Part shown: in pieces, positions 43,801-53,866 of the stretch
Numbering within the stretch: position 1 is the stretch's first letter
Layout of the letters: each line of letters opens with the position of its first letter
Origin: Luidia sarsii
Lineage: Eukaryota; Echinodermata; Asteroidea; Paxillosida; Luidiidae
DNA: 64,000 nucleotides
Reading direction: 5' to 3'
Assembly (NCBI GenBank): GCA_949987565.1
Contig: OX465105.1
Coordinates: forward strand, 17,138,137 to 17,202,136
Notes under the pieces: generated by a model
What the model saw: only the letters and a program-made list of their open reading frames with translations
Told to the model about the DNA's origin: nothing
The model's database searches: none
Made by a program: the position numbers and the translations under genes

Positions 43801-46800
43801 AGAAATCATGCTGTCACTCTCTTGGTTCTCTATGCCTAGGTCCTGCTGGATACTCCAGGCATGGTCAATCACAAGCAAGGAAGAAAGTGAGTACAGTCCT
43901 CAAGCCCAGTCTGTGAAAACATTCCCAGATCCTTATCATGTCATGAATCCTGCACTCACGACTTTCCTAAATCGAGTGCGGGAGCTTCAGTGTCTCCTGT
44001 CCACTGGGCTTGCCGATGACATCCCTGGTATCTTTTGCATGCGAACGTTCACATCAGGGTTTTCCCTGCGTATTAAACTGTGAGCCGTGAGGCTGCCCAT
44101 CTCACACTTTTGATGGGCCGCCTCAGGTGTCTTGTCTCCAAAAACTTGCCATCTCGAGAGTCAAACTTGAATACAATGTGCACAAAAACAATAGCACCGT
44201 AGCACCAAATGATGATTGACGCATGTTGCCTCGCACATTGCTGAATGTTTCTACATGTTTCACAGTGCATGAGACTCATTCCTTATCCAATCCGTGACCC
44301 GTGGAACCTCAACATAGCACATCTACAACATGCCGAAACTCATCTATTGACAAATCATTGGTTGCCACCTCAGACTCCAAGTATTCCAGGGGAATCCCTG
44401 GTTCACATCACACTCCGTTGTTTTGTTTGAATCTCTGGCAGGCACCACCTGGCACGATCCCTACTCATCGATCCTAAGAACAGTCTGGATGAGGCCGATC
44501 TAGGTGAGTTTTGTCCATTGTTATCATTCTCTGTAGGTGTCACCCGTAGACATGTATAGGCAATAGCAGGTGCCAGACTGAAATGCCATGGAGGCCGCCA
44601 TCTTTACAAAAGTATGGGCGGAAGTAAAGAGCGCCGCCATGTTTGTACATGGCGTAGGGTTAGGGTTAGGGTTAGGGTTAGGGTAGCATCATAGAACCAC
44701 TGGCAAGTTTGAACACGCATCACGTCACGTGGTTCCACACAGTATCCTGACATCACTTCTAATAGACACTGACCGTCTCTAGATTGAATATGTCTATGCC
44801 TATGGTGTCACCTCAGTGAGATTCGCCAACTGTTTAGGAATGGGAGCGACAGCGGCTGACTTTGTCCACGACTTGTGAGCATACTCACTCTGTGTGATTG
44901 GTAGGTTAGCATGAGGCCAGAGCATAACTCACGGCTGTGGCTTCAGCCTATGACCATTGCAAGGGGATAAAAGCATGCCAGCCTGTACTGAAACGCCCCT
45001 TGTCAACAGCCGTAGCCGCAGCACATTTGCTTGCGGATTCGGCTTTGATGTCCATGCCTCCTTGATTTTGATTTGTTTGTATCTGTGCTTGACATTCCCC
45101 CTATTCTCGGCAGCGTTAGTGTTGGTGGACGCATCCAACAATTGGACCCGTTCAGCGCTGTCCAGGGAGCTACTGATGAGTCTGCATCTACACCCTGGCA
45201 TCTCCTCCATCCTGGTCCTGAATAAGGTAAGTGGGAACTCCCAAACAGAACTGTAATTTTCTGTGCTGCTAGCTGGACGTATAGGCACATTTGGGGAAGG
45301 AGACCACACCTCAATCTCTACACTGCACTGTGCATAGCACCTCCTTTCTCTTGTGTGCTCAAAAGTCTTCTCCAACCACACCCTATAACACCACATTCTT
45401 TTAAATTCCTGAGCATACTAACTCATGCACGGTAGGTGCATCTTATTCAAGTGTTTGAACTGAGTAATAAAAGAAACTGTAGACTGGCAATCATGACCCC
45501 TGGCTCAATTACAGACTATAAAGGAATGGGGAATTACTGGACAGGTTCCCTGTCACAGTCAGTCTTGGATTCTCACGGCAGACTCCGTGTCAGCCACATC
45601 GCACCGGGCCTCTCTTCATCGCCGTGCAGTTTGGATTTCTTAGTAATTAGGAACAGAGAATGCCAGAGATCAATAAGAGTGCACTATGTTTACAAGCAAA
45701 TCAAGCCTGGCACAATTGGATATCTGTTTGGCTTTTGTCATGCTACATATTGTTCTGTGGTAGGCTGAAAGGAATCTTTGTGTAAAACTTGAGACAATAG
45801 TCTGGTGCCCAGATTCGGAGGGCCCGTTGCAAGGCAACACCGGCACTCCAAATTCGGAGGTGCCGGCACGAATGGGCTAAGATGTGAGACTCCGCCATGC
45901 TAAATTGGACAGTGGTCCCCGTGGATGATTGATCTCGCCGTCTCCCCACTTGTCCGCAGGTGGACACAATCAGCAACAAGCAGGAGCTGTTCTCGCTCAC
46001 GGCCCAGCTGACGGAGGGCAGGATCGGGGGCTGCCAGTTCACTGTGGACGGGCGGGCGGCCCGGCACCTGGGCAAAGTGGAGACACGGGCGCTGCTGTCC
46101 CACAAGTACAGGCCCGGGCCTGGCCTGGCCGGGCAACCAGAGAGTAGCGGCGCTCTGCGGACGGACGCAGAGAATGCTGGGCGTGGTGGTAGTGGTCCGG
46201 ACGCGACTGTAGCAGCTGAGAGTTTGGCGGGAGGAGATGTCGTCGCGACAAACCATCCGGAGGGACGAGGCAGCTCTCCCTGCGGCAGTCCTGCCTCGCT
46301 GGCCGATGATTGTTCGCACCCTGCAATCCAATCGGACTATGATGTCGGTGAATCGTGCTCCACGCTGGCTTCGCAGGACAGCATGTCAGCCCCTGCAGAC
46401 GCGTCCAACCCCTCATCTGCGGGCAGCCCTCCCACCGACACGGACACGGCAGAGCTCTCCCCGACCCTGAGGGAGTACGTGAGCAGCCTGGAGCGGTTCT
46501 CGTCCGGGACGAAGGGCGGCGCGGTGGCCAGTGAGCCACCACCGTCATCGGAGGATCGCTCACCAACCGCCACTGCCGACGACACCAGGGCGGAGAAGGA
46601 ACGGCGGAGGGAGCTCCTGCGAACCCTGGAGAGGGGCAGCGGCGGCTGGGGCGGCTTTGAGGCTGTCTTCATGGTGTCGGCCCGTGACGGGGAAGGTGTG
46701 GCCGACGTCAAGGTGAGTCTTGAGTCTGCTGTCAGTGTAAGGCCTTCCCCCTTGCCTTCTTGCCTTCCCCCTTTTCTCCATGTGATTGGACTCTGGCTTT

Positions 46801-48764
46801 CAAGCATTTCATCCACTCCATGGTTTGACGGGACTCCATTTTCACCGGTCGTTGTCTCCAGGAGCACCTGGTCGGCAAGGCTGTGCCAGGCGACTGGCTC
46901 TACCATCAGGACGTCGTCACCAACCTTTCCCCCGAGGAGATTCTGGTCGAAGCCATCCGAGAGAAACTCCTGGAGTATCTGCCACAGGAGGTGCCCTACA
47001 ACATCAGTCAGGTGTGTGGGTCGTTCAAATGCCAGGAAGTGACAGAATCTGTAAACTTCCGCAGTGGCTGTTTTTGCTAGAAAGCGTGTAAAAGGGAGGG
47101 ACGAAGGATGGGAGGGAGTGAGAGAGGGGGGAGGGATGGAGGAAGATAGGGAGGCAGGGAGAGAGGCAGGAAGGGAGGGAGAAAAGAGAGGAATTTCCAG
47201 GTAAAAAAAAGTATCCTTATCATGGCAAAGACAATTTGACTGCGGTATTTGTGAAGGCTGTCATCTCAGGGCTGGATAGCTTAGATGGTAAAGAGCACTG
47301 GTGCACGAAACCAGAGGTCTCGGGTTCAAGTCCCGATCACCGTCTGAGTGTTCTTTGCCACTTTTCAAAATAAAAGAAAAATTAAAAGTAAGCTTTTAGT
47401 TTTGAGATTAGTGGGCATGGCAGTTTTTGTTGTCAGATACATGTATACATGTCTCTGTGTTTTTGTCATCAGTTTTTGTCGTGTGTTTTTGCCCCCATGC
47501 CCCCAGTGGAAACCATCCTCTGATGACAACATTCTGCGGTTTTGGTTTTTTTGTTTTTTCCTCAGAAAAATGACACCTGGATCATGGATGAGAATGGGAG
47601 ATTGAGGATTGTGCAGAAGGTTATCTGCCACAAGAAGTCACACGTTGTAAGTGCTTGTTTTTGATATAAAATCAATCGCTGCTCATTCTCAACAAGGGTT
47701 TGCCCTGCCCAACGTGATAAACACAGTGCTCAGTGCTTTGCCCGATGCCTGGTGAAAACAATTCAGGCAGCTTGGGCGGGATGCGAACCCGCGACTCTCG
47801 CTTTCTAGTGCAGACTGCAGACGTCTTAACCACCACCGAGCTGGTTGAGGTGTGGCGGATTTGATTAATTATGTAGCTTAATCTCATCAATGTGCTGATG
47901 TATGATGGTATAGGAAATTGTACAGCTACTGTCTGGAACTGATTTTGCCTCCAACTGAGATGTTTAGATACTTCTAATTGTCAAGTGGACCAAAGAGAAA
48001 CTCAAATGTTCTTATATTTTCCTCATTCTCACATGTGCTTGTATAGAATGCAAATGCAAACTCACTTAATTATCGACAACGATAAAAGCTTGTAAACAAA
48101 ATCAATAAGAGCACTCTCTGGGGACAAGCAAGTCAAACCTGGCACATTTGGACATCTGTGTTGCCATTCTCCTGATGACGGCCAGAGTACACTGGTCGAA
48201 ACGTCGAGTTACCACTCAGGTTCTTTTCAGAACCACACCTCTTCTTTAACTCTTTCCGTACGGCGCGCCGATACATCGGCTCGGTAAACCGCTCTCTGTT
48301 GACGGAAAGCCGATACATCGGCTCGCGTGTCCCATTGTTTCTAATATATTACCAAATTTATTCCGTACAGACATGCACATTAATTCCGTAGTGAAAGAGT
48401 TAAGAGACCTTATGCATGGTGTCACCGCAAACCTTTCCTATATTGTGTGGCTTTTGTTACGCTACATACTGTATTGTGGTAGGCTGAAAATAGCCTTTGT
48501 TCAGAACTTGGACAACAGTGGTGGCTGGATTCACAGGGCTCGGCGCATAGCAACGCCACCATTGCTCCGAATTTTGAGGTCCTGGCGCGATTTTTGTGGG
48601 CGCGAGCAGCTCCACAACAACGTCCCCTGACGCTAATCTTGCTCGTGTCGATGCAGAAACTGCTGAAGAAGAACGTAGCGCTGATTGCGAGGGAGGCCGA
48701 GCAGAGCTTGATGAGTGCCTTCCAGCGAGACGTCCATCTGACCGTCGGCATCAAGCTGAGATGA
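40787..48764 (+). CDS. ERAL1: Mitochondrial Era-like GTPase ERAL1 (11 exons, 596 aa)
   Basis: Era-family GTPase that binds mitochondrial 12S rRNA and assists small-ribosomal-subunit assembly in the matrix. Exons: 40787-40892, 41808-41972, 42613-42740, 43381-43458, 43840-43886, 44442-44503, 45114-45226, 45960-46712, 46862-47011, 47566-47646 and 48657-48764; all phases join. Residues 1-35 form an Arg-rich, acid-free presequence (MAAPTVVCRLRLLRQFSRNY), a likely mitochondrial targeting signal. G1 is GSPNAGKS (116-123), G2 Thr lies in KVHTTRS (from 140), G3 DTPG (163-166), G4 NKVD (232-235) and G5 SAR (473-475). The Era-specific EAIREKLLEYLPQEVPYNI precedes the KH domain. Two oddities: about 160 extra polar residues between G4 and G5, and a KH domain without the GxxG loop. 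The protein is 596 aa against about 440 in vertebrates, mostly because of the insert. Poly(A) signal candidates are at 49546 and 49895. Confidence 0.93.
41253..41363. repeat. Hairpin (inverted repeat) in ERAL1 intron 1
   Basis: AACTGTCATC...GATGACAGTT at the ends, and TCTTGCCCAAAAGGTTATTC pairing with GAATAACCTTTCGGGCAAGA inside. This is a 111-bp imperfect stem, probably a MITE remnant. Confidence 0.6.
41565..41747. mobile_element. Foldback MITE with 9-bp target duplication
   Basis: Begins CGCAGTGGCTGTTGTTACGG and ends with its reverse complement. The arms match over about 46 bp with one mismatch, and the centre is again palindromic (AACCAGTCTAT...ATAGTCTGGTT). TATTACTTT flanks it exactly on both sides (41556-41564 and 41748-41756). 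The 9-bp duplication points to a Mutator-like transposase supplied in trans; the CAGTGG-like end also recalls hAT, whose duplications are 8 bp. It lies 60 bp before ERAL1 exon 2. Confidence 0.8.
42946..43042. repeat. Palindrome of Penelope-type ends in ERAL1 intron 3
   Basis: The left arm (42946-42990) and right arm (42998-43042) are inverted copies of the AGTGGGC...GATCCTAGCAGGACC end seen at the Penelope-like element near 3780. A 7-bp spacer separates the arms. It looks like two element ends joined head to head. Confidence 0.75.
43614..43696. repeat. (CTT)n microsatellite in ERAL1 intron 4
   Basis: TCTTCTTCTTC repeat with a TTTTTC-rich middle. Non-coding. Confidence 0.9.
44654..44684. repeat. 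Interstitial telomere-like (TTAGGG)n
   Basis: GTAGGG followed by four TTAGGG units and a further GTTAGGGTAG in ERAL1 intron 6. It lies inside a repeat-like context with inverted GGCGCC/CATGGCGGC motifs. Confidence 0.85.
45720..45880. repeat. Dispersed repeat upstream of ERAL1 exon 8
   Basis: Shares GGCTTTTGT.A.GCTACATA, TGTGGTAGGCTGAAA and the TCGGAGG-type segment with 48443-48600, in the same order. It therefore belongs to an interspersed element family inserted twice in this gene. It ends about 80 bp before exon 8. Confidence 0.65.
45960..46712 (+). CDS. ERAL1: ERAL1 exon 8 (G4 end, long insert, G5)
   Basis: 753 bp, 251 codons, phase 0 at both ends, between CCGCAG and GTGAGT. Starts VDTISNKQELFSLTAQLTEG, completing G4, and ends EAVFMVSARDGEGVADVK with G5. 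The middle is Ser/Pro/Asp/Gly-rich and probably disordered. Confidence 0.92.
47269..47345 (+). repeat. tRNA-derived SINE fragment
   Basis: GGGCTGGATAGCTTAGATGG resembles an A box and GGGTTCAAGTCCC a B box, spaced as in a tRNA. The acceptor arms do not pair well, so this is a SINE head, not a tRNA gene. Confidence 0.65.
48165..48240 (+). repeat. Dispersed retroelement tail (hammerhead-like family)
   Basis: CTGATGACGGCCAGAG...GAAACGTCGAG followed by GGTTCTTTTCAGAACC. The same order recurs at 56620-56730 and, decayed, at about 42806-42845. The downstream GTGTCACCGCAAAC segment recurs at about 530, 48420, 56705, 59410, 59900 and 62860. It is probably the terminal part of a Penelope-like or other non-LTR element. 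Confidence 0.65.
48172..48208 (+). ncRNA. Hammerhead-ribozyme-like motif
   Basis: CTGATGA (48172-48178), then stem II GGCCAG/CTGGTC (48180-48185 with 48192-48197, one G-U pair), then GAAAC and GTC (cleavage expected after C at 48205). CTC before the core can pair with GAG after it as stem I. Stem III is only A-U and C-G, the minimal form known from Penelope-like elements. One extra C (48179) sits between core and stem II, so activity is uncertain. Confidence 0.5.
48443..48600. repeat. Dispersed repeat upstream of ERAL1 exon 11
   Basis: Second copy of the 45720-45880 repeat: GTGGCTTTTGTTACGCTACA, GTGGTAGGCTGAAAATAGCC, then CTCCGAATTTTGAGG. It ends about 56 bp before exon 11. Confidence 0.65.
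48657..48764 (+). CDS. ERAL1: ERAL1 exon 11 (C-terminal half of KH domain, stop)
   Basis: After TGATGCAG it reads KLLKKNVALIAREAEQSL, then FQRDVHLTVGIKLR and TGA at 48762. In Era proteins an IGxxGxxI loop is expected right after KLL; here it is absent although the flanks align. The splice junction (V|K) lies before KLL, so mis-splicing does not explain the loss. Confidence 0.85.
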   Translation, partial: KLLKKNVALIAREAEQSLMSAFQRDVHLTVGIKLR

Positions 48765-50347
48765 AACTCCCTCCCTACCTCCTTCACTTCTTTGTGAGGT
48801 CGACGATTGTGGAGCGCCCAATTGATGAGATGAATCTCTGTCATTAGTGGACAAGTTGCATTGCAGGCTACCATTCAGTCCCTTGGCCTCAGTGTGCATC
48901 CACTGACATACTGCCTTCTATTCCTAATCATCGGTCTCTGTTTACTGCGTGCAGACTGACATGGAGGCTGCTATTACACATTGCTTCAGTACGAACTGAT
49001 GGATCAGTTAACTTGCCTGTGGACATTTTCGGTCCCTTACGGGATATGTTGGAAGTGTTTGGTGTGTGCTTACCATTAGTGTGAACCTGTGGTCATAAGT
49101 ACATAAGATCATAAGTTAAGATGAGTTTCCTTCCTTCCTCAAAAAAACCTGACTTTGGCTCGGGCTCAGGCTCAGGCTTTGTCTTGGTTACTGTCATTCA
49201 TTCTACATAGCTGCAAACCATTCCTATTCTGGAGGAATCATTCTTCTTTTTTGGTACAAATGTATCACTTAACACATAACAGAAACAGAGGCTTGGAAAT
49301 ACACATGTAATCCTGTGTAGTTTGCCCTGCGATTCCTCTTTTTTAGCAGAAGGATTCCTTATTTCCTTTGAGATAGGTTGGCAGCCATGATTCTAAAGCA
49401 AAAGGCATGAAAAATGGGAGAGCTGTGGCCAGTGTCAGAGCCTAAGCAAGAATATTTCCGGCTTTGGGGGAAAAGTTGACTTTAGAGTTTCAACGATGGA
49501 AGCACTTTTACTCAGCTGAATAGGAAGTATATGTATGAATGAGAGAATAAAATATCAGTGTTTATAATCTGAATGCTTCTCCTGCAACTTGTTTTTGTAT
49601 TGCTGTATTCCAATCGCTAACAAACTGTTTCTGGTTGGTATTACCGCCATCGCAGACTGCCAGCGAAATTACCCATTACCATGATAACATACTTTGGTAT
49701 AAGTTGATCTACAGTATCCCGCTTTTCTTTAATCACTTAGTTTTGCTTTATCAAACGGTACACAATTTTCGAATTACTATTTGGTTAGTTTGGGTCAAAA
49801 TTGTTTGCTGTACGGAAATCCAGGGAACCCGAATTTGGCCCATGGGATTTTTAGGGCCGTATGACCGTTATCTGCGGCTGTGTGAAGACTACTGAATAAA
49901 CTTTAATTCTAGATGATCTGTTTTATGAATCAACCTTTCCAGTGATTGTTCATTTTCGTTGTGGATGGTTTGCATGAATGGCGTTACATTAGTGTCCCTT
50001 TCCTTCATGTAATCTCGGCGTCCCGTGATATGCCTGCTACTGCTAGTCCACCATTAATTTTCGTTGAACTCAATCATGGAGGAATAAGTAGGGCTCAAGT
50101 TACTGTCACACGTTTTAGTTATTTGGAGAACTCCTTGTCTTCTTTCTCCTTTGAGTATAATTTCTATAAGTCTAACATCTCGTTATTGCCTTAATTTCCT
50201 ATTTATTTACTTTATTTCATTTTTCTGCTCTTATGTGGAAAAGAAATGGATGAAAGCCGGAGCTCGAGCCGAGTTTTGGAGCGCTCCGTACCGTCTGATA
50301 CGTAGGGCGCCCTCTGTCGTGGAGGTTGATTAGTTTCTAACGTAAAC
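48765..50347. other. ERAL1 3' UTR and intergenic region to SELENOH
   Basis: AATAAA at 49546-49551 and 49895-49900 are poly(A) signal candidates for ERAL1. About 49140-49200 has a GGCTCGGGCTCAGGCT tract related to the MITE subterminal sequences. No other gene is seen. Confidence 0.6.
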
Positions 50348-51719
50348 ATGGCTCCTCCACGTGGGAGAAAGCGGACGGCCAAACCCGCCGCGGGAAAGGC
50401 GGACAGTACAAGCTCCCAGGATGAAGCAAGTAAAGGAGAACCCTTAGTGAAGAAAGCAAAGGCCAAAGACCCAGAGGCCGGCAAGTCCACGTCTGGCAAG
50501 GCACGAATTGTCATTGAACACTGGTGAGTGTTTTCCTCACATTGTCCTCTATGCACTGTCACAGTTGTCATGTCAGTTTAGCTTGTATTCTGTGTTGTGC
50601 TTTAACAATAACACGACAACAGTACAACTGTAACCGTAATCCTCATCCTCCGAAGGTTGGAGACGGCTTCTGGCTTGATTAATTGTTAGTTTAGTAGGAT
50701 CTAGTTTAATACAAGTCGTCCTTTTTGAAATTTTTGAGGGGGTCTGCCTACAGTCTCCCGACCCCTCAGCAATTGAAAAAAAGGGCGACTTGTAAGTTGT
50801 ATTACTTAGATCTAGTTACTCAAACTAACTTATTCTTTAAAAAGGATTGATGTTGTTTTTTAGTTGTCTTTTTACACCATAATTCAAGTTTTATCCCAAC
50901 GTTCACAGAAGTATCAACTCAGTGATACACATGTAGTCAATTGCCCTTACTGTTTGATCCCAGTCGCTCCTGACGAGTGTACGGCCGCAATGCTGACCAG
51001 GTCCTGGAGGCATTGCGTGCCGAGTACCCAGACGTGGACGCCGAGAAGAACCCGAGCAAGCCACGCTCCAAGAGCTTTGAGGTGACCCTGGTCAAGGAGG
51101 ACGGCTCAGGTAAAGCGATGGGCCAGGCCATACTACTGTCCAGGGAACGAATATCATGACTGAAAGAAAATACTGGATATACATTGCACTTTTGCAGATC
51201 TAATCACTGAAGAATCTTAAGTCAAACAAATCAATGAACAAATTACGGGAACTTTTGAAAAATTTGAAGAAAAAAAATGGGAAAAAAGACTTTGACTGGA
51301 CCGGGATTTGAACCCGAGACCTCTGGATTAACGTACCAGTGCTCTTCCCATTTGAGCTATCCAGCCCTTAGTCTTAGATGGTGGTCTTCCCCTAATAGTC
51401 AACTAGTCTTTGCCGTAGTGGGGGCACCAGTCAGAAGCAATTCAACCATTACCTGATCAGTATAGCTCCAGGGATCACACCCCCGCCGCTTTCATTCATT
51501 CATCCTCGAAATTCCATGGGAGAGGCTTCTCCCAACAAGATATAACTGGGAGCTTTTGGATCCATTGCTTGGCTCAGTGTCAGTGGGATTCAGTTTGTTT
51601 TTTGGGGTTTTTTTCTCGCAGAGGTTCTGCTGTGGACTGGCCTCAAGAAGGGACCACCGCGGAAGCTGAAGTTTCCCGACCCCTCTGTGGTGCTCGAGGA
51701 GCTGAAGAAGGCCATGTAA
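50348..51719 (+). CDS. SELENOH: Selenoprotein H (UGA-selenocysteine), 3 coding exons
   Basis: Nucleolar, DNA-binding thioredoxin-like selenoprotein linked to redox control. Exons: 50348-50523, 50964-51109 and 51622-51719, 139 residues (about 122 in mammals). The N-terminus MAPPRGRKRTAKPA is a basic AT-hook-like, nuclear-targeting region. Exon 1 ends VIEHC with the Cys codon split TG|T. Exon 2 then reads R-S-UGA-RVYGRNADQ, giving the redox motif C59-R-S-U62, with UGA at 50971-50973. SFEVTLVKEDGSEVLLWTGL and KKGPPRKLKFPDPSVVLEEL are family signatures. Taken as a stop, the UGA would cut the protein just before its conserved fold. A matching SECIS lies downstream (52442-52490). The stop is TAA at 51717, but GTAAGG there could also be a donor giving an alternative C-terminus that ends at TGA 52407. 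Confidence 0.95.
50971..50973 (+). other. SELENOH: In-frame UGA selenocysteine codon
   Basis: TGA inside the conserved CxxU motif of selenoprotein H, seven bases after the exon 2 acceptor. Coding resumes at once with RVYGRNA. Recoding needs the SECIS at 52442-52490. Confidence 0.92.
51293..51368 (-). repeat. tRNA-derived SINE fragment
   Basis: The reverse complement reads GGGCTGGATAGCTCAAATGG...GAGGTCTCGGGTTCAAATCC, the same family as 57460. It lies in SELENOH intron 2. Confidence 0.65.
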
Positions 51720-52441
51720 GGGAAGAGCGAGGTCCAAGCGAGGAGTCGGAAGTCAGGTAGGTGGAGAGAGACTTGTACGATTGTAGGAGAAGGATAGTGG
51801 AGGGAGAGACAGAGGTTGGGGAGAGGGATCCGTCAGACAGCAGCATCTTGTAAGATTTTCACAGAGAGGTGGGAATCGCCATTCATCATGATGATTGATG
51901 GTCCCACTAAATTCGCCTTTTTATGTAAACACTGACGATTGTTCTTGCCACGAGATCACGAGAGCAACAATTACTAGCTTTTTATTTGATTTTACAGCAA
52001 TAACTGTGAGTCTTTTAAGTTTTAAGTCTGTGTCACCGAAAACAATCTATTTAGTTACCATTATTTGAAAATGTGCTTAGGTGGTGGAGCTGTTGTAAAT
52101 CTTAAGTGCAGTGAGGGGCCTACAGGTCATTCATTGCTGGGTTTTGTTAAGGTTTTATTTATTTTTATTTTTTTGGGGGGGAGGTAGCCAGCTAGACCAG
52201 TGATCTCACAGTGGTTGGTGGTTCAAAGCTATATATTTTTAAGGCAATTGGCACCCAGCCACTATTTTAGTCAATCTCCACCAATGACCCCACAATGTAC
52301 AAGCTACCTTTGCTCTGTCTGGACCAACAAAACAACGTCAAGGTTTTTTAATCCTCAAGTATGCGTCTTCCTGTCCCTTTGTAGACTCCCTCACCAGTCT
52401 GCCGGATGACAATTCCTTGCCGGAGACCGAGGTCAGTGCGG

Positions 52442-52490
52442 ATGACGGACGGTGGCTCAAGAAGCCCCAGTGCTTAGGCTACTGTCCTGA
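52442..52490 (+). promoter_or_regulatory. SELENOH: SECIS element (type II) of SELENOH
   Basis: The core ATGA (52442-52445) faces TGA (52488-52490). Between them GGACGGTGGC (52447-52456) pairs with GCTACTGTCC (52478-52487) over 10 bp with two G-U pairs. The apical part has the unpaired AA (52459-52460), followed by a small extra stem AAGC/GCTT (52462-52465 with 52472-52475), which makes it type II. All hallmarks are present and spaced normally. It recruits SBP2 for Sec insertion. Confidence 0.92.
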
Positions 52491-53101
52491 GAAAGAGACT
52501 ACCACTCTCTGGCCGGATTGTCGGACTGCGTGACTGGTGACCGAGGCTGGCGGTGACACTCCCCAAAAAAAATTGCGATTCACAAAACAAGTAGCGCAAT
52601 GTTTTCCAACTTTAATTGATTTCACGCAAACTCATGATATAATCATTCATTATACTGAGTGTGTTTACTTTTTCATAATAGTTCTTATTGATTGAATTTG
52701 TTATTTTTCTACTAATAGAGCAACTTACCAGTATTATTTACCATATTAGTCTATGTTCGTCTGGTAATCAGTTTTAGTTTATTTCACAGATAATGTCTTG
52801 TTAAAAAATTCAAGGTTTTAAGCATAGTTTCTGTGTACATTTAATACCGCTATTTAAACAGCTACTCAATTACTGATAGTCAATGTAACAAATGATATGG
52901 AAGAAATGGTAGAAGAATTCAGCATTTTTTGCAAACTTGTGACCAATTCTCCTTTACATGGTGGTTGTTTACATCAAGTTCTATTTCACTCATAAAATCT
53001 ATGGTATAGTTTTGTTATAGATTACAGCTATATTATAAAATTGCATTTGCCTGTCGAATGGTTTGTACACTAATAATGTTTTATATCAATACACATGTAC
53101 T

Positions 53102-53107
53102 AATAAA
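53102..53107 (+). terminator. AATAAA poly(A) signal, SELENOH
   Basis: Canonical hexamer about 610 bp after the SECIS, before the convergent kinase gene. Confidence 0.6.
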
Positions 53108-53125
53108 CCATTTTGCATTTTCAAT

Positions 53126-53866
53126 TGTCAGTCATTTCACATCTGTTTAATTCAATCGGAGACTTTTGAAAATGAAACTTGTAAACTGCAACTGAACCCC
53201 TGACATCTGTAAAGCATTGCTTTGAATGCCAGTTGAAAGATTAACTCCAATCTTTAGTAGAATTTCTTATATTTTAAGTATTCAGCTGACTTTCAACCAT
53301 CTATTACACCTAAGGTCATTCACCAGTACACATTCTGTGGTTATGTAGATTCAAAATGTAATGCAATGGCATGTACCAGTACTTATTGGTACATGTTAGT
53401 GTAGTCATTCAATTAATACTCCATTTGGTAAATACAAAACAAATCAGTTTAATAGGGAACCTGCTTAAAGTATTTTGAAGCTGAATGAAGTCGAGCAGTA
53501 TTTCCGTTGTTCGTCTTTTTTCTTCGGGGCTAGTTATTTTAAGGATTGATCCCCTCATTCCAAAATTCTCATTCTTATCTTCAGATGTGTAGGTCAACTC
53601 CTATTGCTTCACATTGCCCTATAAACACTCGGAATTATTACATTTGGGGGATTAAAGTTCACATAATATGTATCTATGGGACATTGGGAAAACGTTCCCT
53701 GGCATACAGAATTTCATCAGATGTTATAAAAGCCGATCTTAAGTTCACACCCTGTTAGGACCTAGCTGCCGTAAGACATCGTTAGAACTTGACCATCATT
53801 GATCCCCCTGTACCCCACCCACCCTTTGAAATGCATATTCATACAGTGGTCCTGAATATTCAACGC
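53126..53866. other. Spacer between convergent SELENOH and kinase genes
   Basis: AT-rich, with no supportable coding sequence. On the minus strand ATTAAA (53448-53453) could serve as a variant poly(A) signal for the kinase gene, about 415 bp past its stop; this is weak. Confidence 0.5.

Larger units (their letters stand above)
51720..53125 (+). other. SELENOH: SELENOH 3' UTR, probably spliced
   Basis: The likely UTR continues from the TAA to a donor CAG|GTAGGT after 51756, then from an acceptor TTTGTAG before 52385. It carries the SECIS and ends after AATAAA at 53102-53107. The intervening sequence has no coding frame of note. Confidence 0.6.

Noticed and set aside
50864..51159. SELENOH starting at an ATG within exon 2 as a short ordinary protein
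   Set aside because: It ignores the in-frame UGA, the split Cys codon and the SECIS, and would lose the redox motif.
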